The notes: a model not told the origin generated them from the sequence alone. Shown: positions 1 to 10,359, counted from the stretch's first letter. The stretch is 42,472 bases of DNA from Prevotella micans DSM 21469 = JCM 16134 (GCF_000614105.1 NZ_BAKH01000022.1:1-42472), one strand, 5' to 3'. Numbers and translations are program-made.

Positions 1-58
1 GGCGCTCCTGGTTGTTTCTTTTTGGAAAATTGCTAGAGCGTGGCACTCCTGGATGTTA
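1..58. repeat. Tail of a 41-bp tandem array
   Basis: The motif GGCGCTCCTGG at position 1 recurs as GGCACTCCTGG at 42, a spacing of 41 bp, so the window opens inside or at the end of a tandem array. The unit holds a short inverted repeat, CGCTC near its start and GAGCG near its end. Only one full unit and part of a second are visible. Confidence 0.5.
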
Positions 59-72
59 TTGAATCGTGTATG

Positions 73-235
73 CCTTCGGTTCTGCGAACCTAAGAGACGA
101 TTCGGATAGACCCCTTGTTTGTCCGCCTCTCTGCCAATTCGGTCTAACAACCGCATAACATATTTCATCCTGTCGTCCGGTGCGGACAGACACGGGGTCT
201 GTCCCTACATGCGGGCGTTCCGCCCGATTGAGAGT
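73..235. repeat. Interspersed inverted-repeat element, copy R1 (degenerate)
   Basis: The right half contains the palindromic core GGACAGACACGGGGTCTGTCC followed by CCTACATGCGGG. The left half is a decayed inverted copy around GGATAGACCCC. The middle segment (GCCAATTCGGTCTA, then a CCGCAT motif) matches the copies near 4304, 37441, 41857 and 42027. It could be a REP/BIME-type element or a MITE. No transposase is in the window. Confidence 0.75.
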
Positions 236-260
236 CTCTATTAAACCGAAATCGCGTATT

Positions 261-324
261 GGGTTACAAACATATCGCTCAGGATAGAACATGTCGCCCT
301 GGGTTATAAACATATTGCCCGAAT
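261..324. repeat. Short degenerate repeat, period about 40 with a half-period of about 20
   Basis: GGGTTACAAACATAT at 261 recurs as GGGTTATAAACATAT at 301, with a weaker related half-unit near 281. This looks like a worn remnant of the same class of array seen elsewhere in the window. Confidence 0.4.
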
Positions 325-333
325 TAGATTATT

Positions 334-364
334 AAAAACCCTCTTCCGCAACCTATGCGGAAGA
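334..364 (-). terminator. Rho-independent terminator of the purine nucleoside phosphorylase operon
   Basis: Read on the minus strand, a ten-base stem (CTCTTCCGCA with TGCGGAAGAG) and a four-base loop are followed by a T run at 338-334. It lies about 65 bases past the stop codon of the phosphorylase gene. Confidence 0.8.
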
Positions 365-429
365 GAGTTTGGTTTACGCTCCCGTGAGAGAACCAGCTTT
401 TGGAAGAGGGAATTTGACGGATGATTAGT

Positions 430-1239
430 TTATGAACGCTTTATCATTTCTCTCATTATTGCGGTCATTACTGGTTGGGCTTTGTTGGCTGCTTCTTGCA
501 CTTCTTCATGACTCACTTTAACTGGATTATCAAATCCGCCGAGGTCGGTTATTACACTTATTCCGAACACTTTTATACCACAGTGACAAGCAACGATAAC
601 TTCAGGAACGGTGCTCATGCCAACGGCGTCGCCTCCGAGAATATTGTACATTCTGTATTCAGCCGGCGTCTCGAATGTTGGACCTTGGACGCCGGTGTAG
701 ATACCGTGCTTGATATCGATTCCTTTTTCCTTAGCGATATTGTCGGCCAGGGCGATGAGATTATGATCGTAGGCCTCGTGCATGTCTGGGAATCGCGGCC
801 CGGTAGGGAAGTTGGGGCCATGTAGCGGATGTTCGGGGAAGAAGTTTATGTGGTCTGTAATTATCATCAGATCGCCGATTTTGAATTCGGGATTCATTCC
901 ACCTGCGGCATTCGACACAAAGAGGGTTTTGATTCCGAGTTCGTACATTACTCGAACAGGGAAGGTTACTTCTTTCATTGAGTAGCCTTCATAGAAATGG
1001 AACCTTCCTTCCATTGCCATGATATTCTTATCGCCGAGTTTTCCGAATATCAGTCTTCCGGCATGGCCTTCGACTGTGGATACGGGGAAATTAGGGATGT
1101 CTTTATAGGAGAATTCGTAGCTGTCAGTTATCTCGGAAGATAATTGTCCCAGACCTGTGCCCAAAATGATTGCTGTTTCTGGTTCTGTGGTCATTCTTTC
1201 CCTTAACCAGGATGCTGTTTCTTGAATTTTTTCGTACAT
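430..1239 (-). CDS. Purine nucleoside phosphorylase (trimeric, class II type)
   Basis: Cleaves purine nucleosides with phosphate to the free base and ribose-1-phosphate (purine salvage, cytoplasm). The roughly 269-residue protein starts MYEKIQETASW. It has the phosphate-binding GTGLGQL segment near residue 28, the family motif GVQGPTFETPAEYRM and MSTVPE. An in-frame ATG six codons upstream (1257) is possible, but the protein family normally starts at the chosen site. The purine-contacting segment reads VITDLGG, with Asp where mammalian enzymes have the Asn that selects 6-oxopurines. The gene overlaps the 3' end of lpxK by 116 bases and is last in the sppA-lpxK operon, ahead of a clear terminator. 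Confidence 0.93.
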   Translation of the reverse strand: MYEKIQETASWLRERMTTEPETAIILGTGLGQLSSEITDSYEFSYKDIPNFPVSTVEGHAGRLIFGKLGDKNIMAMEGRFHFYEGYSMKEVTFPVRVMYELGIKTLFVSNAAGGMNPEFKIGDLMIITDHINFFPEHPLHGPNFPTGPRFPDMHEAYDHNLIALADNIAKEKGIDIKHGIYTGVQGPTFETPAEYRMYNILGGDAVGMSTVPEVIVACHCGIKVFGISVITDLGGFDNPVKVSHEEVQEAANKAQPVMTAIMREMIKRS

Positions 1240-2299
1240 AGGATAGTATTTTATCATTAAACGTTTTTTCTTTTCCTAACATGAAACGTACTTCTATTGG
1301 AAGTGCGAATATGTTTTTTCGGGCTTCGGGACTCAATCCTTCTGTATTTTCGAGACGCGTTTTGTCTTTCTCGGTGGTTATGATGAGTCGCGGTTCGGGA
1401 AGCTTGTCAAATTCTCTGTTGATTCGAGAAATGTTTTTCGATGTGAAGTTGTGGTGGTCGGGAAACGACAGAGTTGTGAGCGATGTGTGGTCTTCGAGAT
1501 CTATTTCTAGTTGTTTGGGCGACGCTATTCCGGTTATCAACAAAATGTTCTTCCCGTTGATGTGTTTCAGGGGTTTCTCGCTCGGATTATCGTCAATGAA
1601 CACCGGTTGAAGGTTGCAATATTTTATGGTTGTGAAATATATCTGTTGGAATGGATAGAGCTTCATTACTTTTTTGAGTACGCGAAAGTCTATCGGGTTT
1701 AAATCCTTTGGGCATTTGGTGATTATAACGATGTCGGCGCGGTTCTTACTAACTAGCGGTTCGCGAAGTCGTCCGGCGGGGAGTAGTTTATCGTAGATTA
1801 TGAGGCGGTGATAATCGACGAGCAGGATGTTTATTCCTGGTTTGACGTAACGATGTTGGAAAGCATCGTCAAGCAGAACTACGTTAGTGTCTTTCGTTTC
1901 GTTATCGGCCATCAGGCGGTCAATTCCGTGGCAGCGGTCTTTGTCGACGGCCACGTGAATGGCAGGAAACTTCTGTTTGATTTGATATGATTCGTCGCCG
2001 ATTATTTTCATCGGTGTGTCGGAGTCGGCTAGGACATATCCGCGGCTATTGCGCTTGTAACCTCTAGAAAGAACGGCAACTTGAAAAGAGTCTTTGAGCA
2101 GTCTTATGAGATATTCCACGTGGGGAGTCTTACCGGACCCGCCTACGGTTATGTTTCCAACAGATATGACAGGTACATCAAAACTTCGGCTCTTCAATAT
2201 TCCGAGTTTGAAGAGTTGATTTCTGAAACTCACACCTAGCCGATAGAGCCAGCTTAGGGGTAGGAGCCATTTCCTGATTTTGATGAAGTCGCCTTCCAT
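1124..2299 (-). CDS. lpxK: Tetraacyldisaccharide 4'-kinase
   Basis: Phosphorylates the 4' position of the lipid A disaccharide precursor at the inner face of the inner membrane, the sixth step of lipid A synthesis. The 391-residue protein has the P-loop SVGNITVGGSGKTP at residues 46-59, preceded by a hydrophobic amphipathic N-terminal region, as in the family. It sits nine bases after sppA. Its last 30 or so codons (after the segment YVRKNSRNSIL) run inside the downstream phosphorylase gene in another frame. No frameshift is needed to explain the overlap, but the tail beyond RNSIL is probably unimportant for activity. Confidence 0.93.
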   Translation of the reverse strand: MEGDFIKIRKWLLPLSWLYRLGVSFRNQLFKLGILKSRSFDVPVISVGNITVGGSGKTPHVEYLIRLLKDSFQVAVLSRGYKRNSRGYVLADSDTPMKIIGDESYQIKQKFPAIHVAVDKDRCHGIDRLMADNETKDTNVVLLDDAFQHRYVKPGINILLVDYHRLIIYDKLLPAGRLREPLVSKNRADIVIITKCPKDLNPIDFRVLKKVMKLYPFQQIYFTTIKYCNLQPVFIDDNPSEKPLKHINGKNILLITGIASPKQLEIDLEDHTSLTTLSFPDHHNFTSKNISRINREFDKLPEPRLIITTEKDKTRLENTEGLSPEARKNIFALPIEVRFMLGKEKTFNDKILSYVRKNSRNSILVKGKNDHRTRNSNHFGHRSGTIIFRDN

Positions 2300-2307
2300 T
2301 GGTTTTC

Positions 2308-4084
2308 CTAGTTTATTTTGAGCATATAGGGTAAACGGGCTTGGATTGCGGATTGTTTGTTGATTGTTTTGAGTATCGAGAAGGCCTCATAGTATGTTCC
2401 GAATTCAGCGCGTAGCTTATCGTCGAGATAGCTTTCGTTTCGCACTTCACCCAGGAGCTGATCCAGCCAGTTTACAGGCTCTGGATAGCTCTTCGTGTAG
2501 ATGCTTTTGGTTTTTGCGAGCGATGCGGCTTTTTTTACGGCTGCATCGAGTCCGCCGAGCTGGTCGACTAGTTTTATTTTAAGGGCATCTTCGCCCGAGA
2601 AAACGTGTCCTTGTGCTATTTTTTCAACCTGTTGGTCGGTCATTCCGCGCCCTTCGGCTACTCTGTGCCGAAATAGTTTGTAGCCCCGGTCAATATATCG
2701 TTCAAGATAGGCTATCTCCTCTGCGTTGAACGGGCGGGAGAGTGTTCCAAAGCCCGAATTGGCGTTTGTTCCGACTTCATCGAATTTCACACCGAGTTTT
2801 TCTTTGAGCAGTCCGCTAACGTCGGGAAACATTCCGAATATTCCGATAGATCCGGTGATAGTTGTCGGTTCGGCTATTATCCAGTTTGCCGGTGCTGAGA
2901 CATAATATCCTCCGGAGCTGCCATTCCGCCCATACTTACAACAACGGGTTTTGCTTTTCGGAGTTCTACTATGTAGTGCCAAATTTGTTCGGATGCGTAG
3001 GCCGACCCGCCTCCTGAATTGATTCTGAATACTACTGCTTTCACTTTTTCGTCGTCTTTGAGCTTTTCGAGGTCTTTGCAAACGGTTTGTGCGTCGATGT
3101 TTTGTTTTCGAGAGAAGAATCCGCCTGCTGCTCCGTCTACTATATCACCGTAGGCGTAGTAGATGGCAATCTGGTCGTCGCCGCTATAGGCTTCGTCGTC
3201 GGGTTCATCGGCCATATCGGCTAGCGATACTTGGTTGATGTCTTCAGAATCTTTGAGTTCGAGTCGTTTTTTTATTTCATTTTTGATTTGGTCTGTGTAT
3301 AGTGTTCCGTCGATGAGTTTCATTTTGAGATAATCCTCGGCTGCTGCGAACGTAATTAAACTGTCTGCATATTCGTTGAGTTTTCCGGTTGACAGGTTGC
3401 GTGCTTTGCTTACTTCTTTGAGGATATTTTTCCAGATGCTGCCTATGTATGCGGTGGTTTGTTCGCGGTCGGCCTCGCTCATTTTGTCGCCGGTGAATTG
3501 TTCGGTTGCGCTTTTATAGGCTCCTACTTTGGCCACTTGCATTTTCACTCCGAATTTTGCCAGGAGGTCTTTTAGGAAGAGGCGTTGTGCGGATATTCCT
3601 CGCCAGTCGATTTGTCCTTGTGGATTAAGATAAATCTTATCTGCCACCGATGCCAGATAGTAGTTGCTTTGGGTGTAGATGTCGCCGTAGGTACAATCCA
3701 CTTTCCGCTTTTTTTGAAATCTTCGAGAGCGTTTCGTGCTGCCTGCATTGATGCGTAGGAGTCGGCTGTGAAGGCTCCGAATTCCATGTATATTCCTTTT
3801 ATATTATCGTTGTTTTTGGCTTTTCGAATTCCGGAAATGAGGTTGTCGAGTCCGATTTGCCCTGTCATCTGCCCAGTTATTTTGGCTTGAAAGTCGTCTT
3901 CAACTCTCTCGTTCATGCTTCCTGAGAGGTTTAGCACCAGCACGGAATTATTTTTTATTGTGTTCGACTGCGAGCCGGATAGGCTCATTCCTATCAAACC
4001 GATAAATATGAATATGGAAGATATGATGCTAAAAATTAGGAGTCCGACGAATGTGGCGGCAACCTGTTTGAAGAAATCTTTCAT
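2308..4084 (-). CDS. sppA: Signal peptide peptidase SppA, 67K type (frame broken twice)
   Basis: A membrane-anchored serine protease that degrades released signal peptides. Three pieces in successive frames add up to one protein of about 590 residues, the normal length of the double-domain type. The N-terminal piece has one transmembrane segment (about residues 8-32). The middle piece carries the general-base lysine in VGAYKSATEQF. The last piece carries the nucleophile region SGGYYVSAPAN. The first break is near 3692, where restoring an A gives WIVTYGDIYTQ. The second is near 2916, where restoring a T gives SMGGMAASGGYYVS, so this break lies exactly at the catalytic serine codon. First gene of the operon with lpxK. 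Confidence 0.9.
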
Positions 4085-4128
4085 TTTTTGGAATAAGATT
4101 TAATTGATTCTTTTTGAAGTTTGCCCAG

Positions 4129-4160
4129 CAAAGATACTCATAAAAGGTTTAACGAACAAG
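4129..4160 (-). promoter_or_regulatory. Promoter of sppA-lpxK-phosphorylase operon
   Basis: On the minus strand the -7 box TATCTTTG (4136-4129) matches the Bacteroidetes TAnnTTTG consensus. A CTTG (4160-4157) lies 20 bases upstream, one mismatch from the -33 TTTG. It sits 44 bases before the sppA start codon. Confidence 0.6.
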
Positions 4161-4212
4161 ACACCCCTGTTGTAAAGGAGCTCGGGAGAGGATTCGAGGT
4201 TAATAAGATTGA

Positions 4213-4294
4213 TTTCTGTTCTTCTGGTGAAATGACGGCCAGATACGACAGTATTTCTGTTCTGTCAGTAAATGGCCTAATGCTGTTAGATATT
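4213..4294. repeat. Two-unit 41-bp direct repeat remnant
   Basis: ATTTCTGTTCT at 4213 recurs at 4254, exactly 41 bases later, and weaker similarity continues (an ATGACGGCC/ATGGCC segment). It lies immediately next to interspersed element R2. Confidence 0.45.
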
Positions 4295-4303
4295 GTGCCA
4301 ATT

Positions 4304-4481
4304 CGAGCGGTAGCTCGCGTAGGGACAAACCCCGTGTCTGTTCGATACCCACGCCAACTCGGTCTACCGACCGCATACTATTTCTCTGGCCTGTTTGTCT
4401 TGGATATTTATCCTGTCCTTGGCTGACGGGGGCGGACAGACACAAGGTCTGTCCCTACATGCGGCCTCTCGGCCGAGTGGG
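4304..4481. repeat. Interspersed inverted-repeat element, copy R2
   Basis: The left arm (TAGGGACAAACCCCGTGTCT) and right arm (GACACAAGGTCTGTCCCTAC) are inverted copies, extended outward on the right by a GGCCGAGTGGGAAC end. The middle holds GCCAACTCGGTCTACCGACC. It lies between the 3' end of uvrA and the promoter of sppA and is followed by TTATTTTAAACCGATTCGC, also seen in part beside other copies. Confidence 0.85.
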
Positions 4482-4511
4482 AACTTATTTTAAACCGATT
4501 CGCAAAAACAA

Positions 4512-7331
4512 CTATTTTAGTTTCGTGGCGAGGAAGCAACCGGTGGGACTGTCGGCCGAAACGGCTACTTGCTCCGGAGTGCCGGTGGCTATGATGGTGC
4601 CGCCTCGGTCGCCACCGTCGGGGCCCATATCGATTATATAGTCGGCCGATTTGATTATTTCCATGTTGTGCTCTATTACAAGAACTGTGTGTCCGTGATT
4701 TATCAGGGCGCCGAAGGCTTCTAGAAGGAGCCGAATATCGTGGAAGTGAAGACCTGTGGTGGGTTCATCGAAAATGAAAAGGGTGGGCTCTTGGCGCTCC
4801 TGACCGAGGAAGTAGGCGAGTTTTACGCGTTGGTTTTCGCCTCCGGAAAGGGTCGACGAGCTTTGGCCGAGCTTGATATAGCCAAGGCCTACGCTTTGAA
4901 GCGGAAGGAGTTTCTCGACGATGGCGCGGCGATTATGTTTCTCGAAGAATTCAATGGCTTCGGCAACGGTCATGTTGAGAATGTCGTTTATGTTTTTGCC
5001 TTCGAAGGTAACGTTGAGTACTTCACGCTTGAATCGTTTGCCATGACATTCGTCACATTCGAGCACGAGGTCGGCCATGAACTGCATTTCAATCGTTATG
5101 ACTCCGGCACCTTTGCATTCCTCGCATCGCCCGCCTTCGATATTGAACGAAAAGTGTTGTGGGGTGAAACCGAGTTGCTTGGAAAGTGATTGCTCGGCAA
5201 AGAGTTTACGAATCTCCTCGTAGGCTTTTACATAGGTTGCGGGGTTTGAGCGTGCGCTTTTACCGATGGAGTTCTGGTCTACGAATTCGATGCGTTTTAT
5301 TGCATCGACATCTCCTTCGAGTGATGTGAAATGGCCGGGCAGTTCAATCGGTTCGTCGAGTCGACGCTTCATTGCAGGATAGAGAATGCCGCGCACGAGC
5401 GATGATTTTCCGCTTCCACTCACTCCTGTTATCACGGTGAGAACGTTGAGCGGAAGTGTCACGTCGATGCCTTTGAGATTATTCATTCGGCAGCCGGTGA
5501 GCCTTATTGCTAGGTTCCAGGGACGACGTGTCTTTGGTATAGCTATTTGTTCGTGCCCGGTGAGATAGGCGAGTGTATGCGAATGTGGGAATTTCTTGAT
5601 TAGCCTTTCTACGGCGTCGTTGCTTTGTGGAATTTTTCCTTCGTAGACTATCTCGCCTCCGAGGCGTCCAGCGTCGGGTCCAACGTCAATTAGATAGTCG
5701 GCTGCGCGCATAATTTCTTCGTCGTGTTCAACCACAACTACGGTGTTTCCCAGGGCCTGAAGTTCTTTGAGCACGTGGATGAGTCGCTGCGTGTCGCGAC
5801 TGTGAAGGCCGATGGATGGTTCGTCGAGGATGTAGAGCGATCCAACGAGCGACGAACCAAGCGAGGTTGCAAGGTTGATTCGTTGACTTTCGCCTCCGCT
5901 TAGTGTGTTCGAGGCGCGGTTGAGGGTGAGGTAGCCTAGACCGACGTTGTCGAGAAATTGCAGTCGACTTGTAATTTCGATTAGCAGTCGGCGTGCAATT
6001 TTTTCCTCATGCGGAGTGAGTTTTAACTGTTTGAACCACTTCCGCAGCTGGTTCACGGGCATTTCAACGAGGTCGGTTATGGCTCGACCGGCAATCTTCA
6101 CCCATGATGCTTGTTTCTTCAGTCGCGTACCGTGACATTCGCTACAGATTGTTTTTCCACGGAATCGACTCAGCAGAACTCTGTATTGAATTTTGTATTG
6201 GTTTTCTTGCACCATTTGCAAAAAGGAGTCGATGCATACTTTTTCGTCAGCCTTGTCGCTAGGCAGTCCGTGCCACAACCAGTCGCGTTGCTGTTTGGTG
6301 AGTTCGTCGTAGGGTTTGAATATGGGGAAATCGTCTTCGGCGGCTCTTCGGCAGAATTCGGTTTGCCACATTTTGAGTTTGTCGCCGTGCCAGCATTGTA
6401 CGCATCCGTCGTAGACCGAGAGCGATGGATTGGGCACAACCAAGCTTTCGTCTATTCCAATCATATTTCCGAATCCTTCGCATTTTTCGCAGGCTCCCAG
6501 GGGCGAGTTAAAGGAGAAAAGGTTGTCGGATGGTTCTTCGAAACGTATTCCATCGGCCTCGAATCGGGTGGAGAAATCGTATGCTATCTTAGCCGGCATC
6601 ACGAGCAGTCGCAGCTCGCCGTTACCTTCATAGAATGCTGTTTCGCATGAATCGCTGAGCCGCGACACAGCTTCGCGAGTGGAGGAGGCCGCGAGTCGGT
6701 CGATTAGGAGGAATATGTCGGCTGTATCGCTTGTCTTTTGGTTGTCTGGCTGATTGATCCAGTCCTCTATTCTGACAATCTCGCCACCGACATATATCCT
6801 TGAATACCCTTCGAGAAATTCTTTCTCCAGCTGTTGTCTTACACTTTGTGTTTTTTCGATTTTGAGAGGCGACAGGATACAGAATTTCGTTCCGTCGGCG
6901 AAAGTTGAAACGCATTGCAGAACGTCGTCGAGCGTGTGGCGTTTCACTTCGGTACCGCTAATAGGACTGAATGTTCGGCCGATTCGGGCGTAGAGAAGTC
7001 GGAGATAATCATAGATTTCGGTGGATGTGCCCACGGTTGAACGCGGATTTCGCGCAATTACCCTTTGCTCAATTGCTATTGCGGGCGGCAATCCTTTGAT
7101 GAAATCAACTTCCGGCTTGGCCATTCTGCCGAGAAACTGTCGGGCGTAGGCCGATAAACTTTCAACATATCGCCTCTGCCCCTCGGCGTAAAGCGTGTCG
7201 AAGGCCAGCGACGACTTTCCCGACCCTGATACTCCGGCAATGACAACCATTTGTTCGCGTGGAATATTTACGCTCACATTCTTTAGATTATTAACCCGGG
7301 CTCCCTTAACTTCTATGAAATTCTGTTCCAT
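4512..7331 (-). CDS. uvrA: Excinuclease ABC subunit A
   Basis: The damage-recognition ATPase of nucleotide excision repair. The 939-residue protein is complete: first Walker A GVSGSGKS at residues 33-40, zinc-binding cysteines CEKC (281-284) and CSEC (396-399), signature LSGGESQR near 478-484, and Walker B with DEPSIGLH. The second half has Walker A GVSGSGKS at 636-643, the second zinc module (CEEC 736-739, CDEC near 759-762), LSGGENQR near 829-835, and DEPTTGLH. It begins 11 bases after cydB, so it is probably transcribed with the cytochrome bd genes. An open frame on the opposite strand (4740-5189) is a shadow. Confidence 0.97.
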   Translation of the reverse strand: MEQNFIEVKGARVNNLKNVSVNIPREQMVVIAGVSGSGKSSLAFDTLYAEGQRRYVESLSAYARQFLGRMAKPEVDFIKGLPPAIAIEQRVIARNPRSTVGTSTEIYDYLRLLYARIGRTFSPISGTEVKRHTLDDVLQCVSTFADGTKFCILSPLKIEKTQSVRQQLEKEFLEGYSRIYVGGEIVRIEDWINQPDNQKTSDTADIFLLIDRLAASSTREAVSRLSDSCETAFYEGNGELRLLVMPAKIAYDFSTRFEADGIRFEEPSDNLFSFNSPLGACEKCEGFGNMIGIDESLVVPNPSLSVYDGCVQCWHGDKLKMWQTEFCRRAAEDDFPIFKPYDELTKQQRDWLWHGLPSDKADEKVCIDSFLQMVQENQYKIQYRVLLSRFRGKTICSECHGTRLKKQASWVKIAGRAITDLVEMPVNQLRKWFKQLKLTPHEEKIARRLLIEITSRLQFLDNVGLGYLTLNRASNTLSGGESQRINLATSLGSSLVGSLYILDEPSIGLHSRDTQRLIHVLKELQALGNTVVVVEHDEEIMRAADYLIDVGPDAGRLGGEIVYEGKIPQSNDAVERLIKKFPHSHTLAYLTGHEQIAIPKTRRPWNLAIRLTGCRMNNLKGIDVTLPLNVLTVITGVSGSGKSSLVRGILYPAMKRRLDEPIELPGHFTSLEGDVDAIKRIEFVDQNSIGKSARSNPATYVKAYEEIRKLFAEQSLSKQLGFTPQHFSFNIEGGRCEECKGAGVITIEMQFMADLVLECDECHGKRFKREVLNVTFEGKNINDILNMTVAEAIEFFEKHNRRAIVEKLLPLQSVGLGYIKLGQSSSTLSGGENQRVKLAYFLGQERQEPTLFIFDEPTTGLHFHDIRLLLEAFGALINHGHTVLVIEHNMEIIKSADYIIDMGPDGGDRGGTIIATGTPEQVAVSADSPTGCFLATKLK

Positions 7332-7342
7332 AAAACACTTCG

Positions 7343-8481
7343 TTAGTATGCGTCGTCCTCGTTTATTTCCTTACGGTCGAGCTTCTTCTTGTCTATGCTT
7401 CGCCAGGCGTAGATAATGTAAGCGAGAACGAAAGGCACGAGGAAACTTACATAGAACATGGTGCGGAGGGTGAACTCACTTGAGGAACTATTCTGCAATG
7501 TGAGCGAGCTCTGAAGATCTGCCGTTGAAGGATAATAGGCCGTAGAGTTCCAGCCCGCAATGAGGAAAAGAACCACGACAACGAGTATAACGCCTATGCC
7601 GGCAGGCCATATTCCGCGTATGTAGTTGGTCTTTAGAATAGTTTTCACTATGCCGAACAGAAGGAGCAAAACGCCTGTGAGGAACATTAAAGCTAAAGGC
7701 CACATGTCGATGAGGTTGTGGAGATATTTCATTGGTTGCATCGCTATCGTTCCGTCAGCCAGCACTGCATATCCGTCGCTAAGGAGTGTGCGAATAAGGA
7801 AGGCGAGGAAGAAGACTAGAAAAGCTACGGTGTTTATGAGCAACTGTGGGCGAATACGCGAGCGGATGGTGATGTCGTTTATATTATTGTTTATGTAGAG
7901 CATACCGAGGATTCGGGCGAGGAACACAACCGAAAAACCAAACACAACAACCCAGGGATTGAGTAGTACGTCGAGTCCGCGAGATGAGTTAGCCCAGTGG
8001 GAAATTACTGGCTGGAAATCGTTTATTAGATTGGATTTTTCGACTATGAAATTCGATCCGGTGAAGAACGTTGCCACAGCTCCACCAATGAGGAGCGGCC
8101 CGAGCAGACCGTTGATGATTAGGCATGTTTGAAAAGTTCGCGTACCAAGAAGATTGCCGGCTTTGTTTTGGAATTCGTAGCTCACGGCCTGAATGATAAA
8201 GGTGAAAAGGATAATGAGCCATATCCAGTAGCACTGCCAAAGCTGGTACTATAGAACAACGGGAAAGAGGCAAAGAATGCGCCGCCGAAAGTAACTAGCG
8301 TGGTAAAAGTGAACTCCCATTTACGCCCGGTAGAGTTAATGAGTAGTCGGCGTTCATCGTCGTTTTTTCCAAGTTGGAATATCATTGAATTTGCTCCCTG
8401 AACGAACATCAGGAACACGAGTAGTGAACCTAGCAAGGCGATGATAGTCCACCAATAGTGCTGCAGAAAATCGTAGGTCAT
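7343..8481 (-). CDS. cydB: Cytochrome bd ubiquinol oxidase subunit II (frame broken once)
   Basis: Membrane subunit that pairs with CydA in the high-affinity quinol oxidase. Two overlapping pieces form one protein of about 379 residues with many hydrophobic segments. The N-terminal piece begins [11 protein letters not shown], then QGANSMIF and GRKWEFTF. The C-terminal piece resumes at [11 protein letters not shown] and ends with a lysine-rich tail. The break is near 8230: one lost base in a TT pair (sense strand GCTTACTGG read as GCTACTGG). It lies 37 bases after cydA and 11 before uvrA. Confidence 0.93.
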
Positions 8482-8518
8482 AGTTCGGGTCCTTTCTTTA
8501 TTTGCTTACACATTATGT

Positions 8519-10011
8519 TTATTTCAACAGCAAGCATTGTTGTGATAGAATGAGGAAGAGGAAGAACGTGAGGGCGATGTTGCTGCTGCTAAGGTCGCTC
8601 ACGGCTGTCCAAGTGGGAAGCATGTCTTGAATAGTCCACGGCTGACGGCCGAGTTCGGCTACAATCCATCCGCTTTCACTTGCGATATAGGCTAGCGGAA
8701 TGAGGGCGATGCCAATCCAATGGAGCCAGTGTGAGCGGGTGATGTCTTTCCTATAGATGAAGAATAACATACCCGCGAACACTAGGATTAGAAACATACC
8801 GATACCTACCATAATTCTGAAAGCCCAGAAGTTTATCGGTATGAAAGGCACGGTTTGTTCGGCGTTCTTGATGTATCCGTAGCGAAATACTTCATGTCAC
8901 GTTCGAGAATTTGTCGGTTGGTCTTGGTTTTCTGTCCGCCACGATAGGCTTTGAGTGCTGCGATTGCATTTCGTCCGCGTTCCATTTTTTCTTTGAGCGA
9001 TGGTTCGCGTGTGCCGTCGTCTTTGGTATATCCGTTAATTATGTCGCGCACTCCGGGCACATATCCGTCGGCGCTATGAGTTGCCAGGAGGGAGAGCATG
9101 TTGGGTACAGCTATTCGCATTGGCGGTTCAGTTTCGTTTTGGTAGTCAGGCTGTTTAAATGGGTTAACGAAAGCCGCGGCTGTGAGGCCCTGACTTTTTC
9201 CGCCTTCATAAAGTGCTTCCATCGCTGCGAGTTTCATGGGCTGTGTTTTAGCCACCATATAGGCTGAATTGTCGCCTGTGAATGCAGCTAGTAGGGCTGA
9301 AACGAGACCTACCATCGAGCCGATCTTTATACTTTGCACGGCCAGTTCAGTGTGACGCTTTTTGAGCAGATACCACGAGCTCACACCAACCGTGAATGCT
9401 GCGCCAAGCAGCCAGGCCGATGTGATGGTGTGTGTAAACTTGTCGATTGCGAATGGACTGAATGCTACGTCAAGGAACGATGCCATTTCGTTGCGCATTG
9501 TGTCGGGGTTGAACGTGCATCCGATGGGATATTGCATCCATGCGTTTGCCACAAGAATCCACCATGCCGATATGGTTGCGCCAAGTCCGGTTAACCATGT
9601 CGATGCCAGGTGGAATCCGGGTGATACTTTTTTCCATCCGAAAAACATCACTGCTACGAAAGTTGATTCCATGAAGAAAGCTAGGATACCTTCGATTGCC
9701 AGCGGTGCACCAAAGATATCGCCTACGAACCAGGAATAGTTGCTCCAATTGGTTCCGAACTCAAACTCAAGAATAATTCCGGTTGCCACACCCATTGCGA
9801 AGTTTACTCCAAAGAGGCGTTGCCAAAATCGGGCAGCCGAGCGCCAGAATTCTTTACGTGTGCGATAGTAGCACGTTTCCATGATTCCCATGACCACGGC
9901 TAGGCCGAGCGTAAGTGGCACAAACAGCCAGTGATAGATAGCGGTGAGTGCAAACTGGGCTCGCGACCAATCGACTGTCCCCGGATCAATTGCTAATAAT
10001 AAATTTCCCAT
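8519..10011 (-). CDS. cydA: Cytochrome bd ubiquinol oxidase subunit I (frame broken once)
   Basis: Binds the haems and oxidises quinol, giving aerobic or microaerobic respiration. The repaired protein is close to 497 residues. Visible features are the N-terminal DWSRAQFALTAIYHWLFVPLT segment with the haem-ligand histidine, GTNWSNYSWFVGDIFGAPLA with FFMESTF, and WMQYPIG. The frame breaks near 8883, where restoring one G (TTCGGCTACGG) joins RDMKYFG to YGYIKNAEQTVPFIPINFWAFRIM. The C-terminal piece has the remaining membrane helices. It begins 13 bases after the DUF4492 gene. Confidence 0.95.
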
Positions 10012-10024
10012 TATATAAAATGTT

Positions 10025-10246
10025 TTATCGGTTTCTGTCTATGAGTTCCTTCTCAATGAAATTAGCTTCTTGTCCCGGTTTCGATTTTTGTTTGATGATG
10101 TTCGGGAAGAAAAACATTTTCAACACGGCAAACATGATGAAGAGTTTTATGAGAATAACCGTCCAGAGGGTCTTGCCGAGTGTCATTTTACGGAAACCGT
10201 CATAGTAGAGGTCGAACACGCGATAAAGGAAACCCCGTTTTTTCAT
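10025..10246 (-). CDS. DUF4492 small membrane protein linked to cytochrome bd
   Basis: A 73-residue protein (MKKRGFLYRVFDLYYDGFRKM...) with one hydrophobic helix around TLWTVILIKLFIMFAVLKMFFFP. The sequence matches what I know of DUF4492, which sits before cydA in Bacteroides-type genomes. Its role is unproven; a small structural or assembly subunit of the oxidase, as CydX is in proteobacteria, is a guess. An ATG five codons upstream (10261) is also possible. It is the first gene of the cydA-cydB-uvrA run. Confidence 0.8.
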   Translation of the reverse strand: MKKRGFLYRVFDLYYDGFRKMTLGKTLWTVILIKLFIMFAVLKMFFFPNIIKQKSKPGQEANFIEKELIDRNR

Positions 10247-10278
10247 AATGTTTTTGTGCATATGGTCGGTGTAGGAAC

Positions 10279-10321
10279 AAAAAAGGATGCACCTTTTCTC
10301 TGATTGAAAAGCGGTGCATCC
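10279..10321 (-). terminator. Terminator after dps
   Basis: On the minus strand GGATGCACC (10321-10313) pairs with GGTGCATCC (10293-10285), followed by a T run (10284-10279). It separates dps from the cytochrome bd operon, although no separate promoter for the latter was recognised. Confidence 0.85.
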
Positions 10322-10359
10322 TGTTGAAAACTAAAAAACAATCAATTACACTTCATTTT

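Noticed and set aside
56..313. An 85-codon minus-strand open frame
   Set aside because: It runs through interspersed element R1, and similar frames appear in other R copies (4200-4445, 41826-42089).
4740..5189. A 149-codon open frame opposite uvrA
   Set aside because: It lies wholly inside a conserved gene on the other strand and shows no independent protein features.
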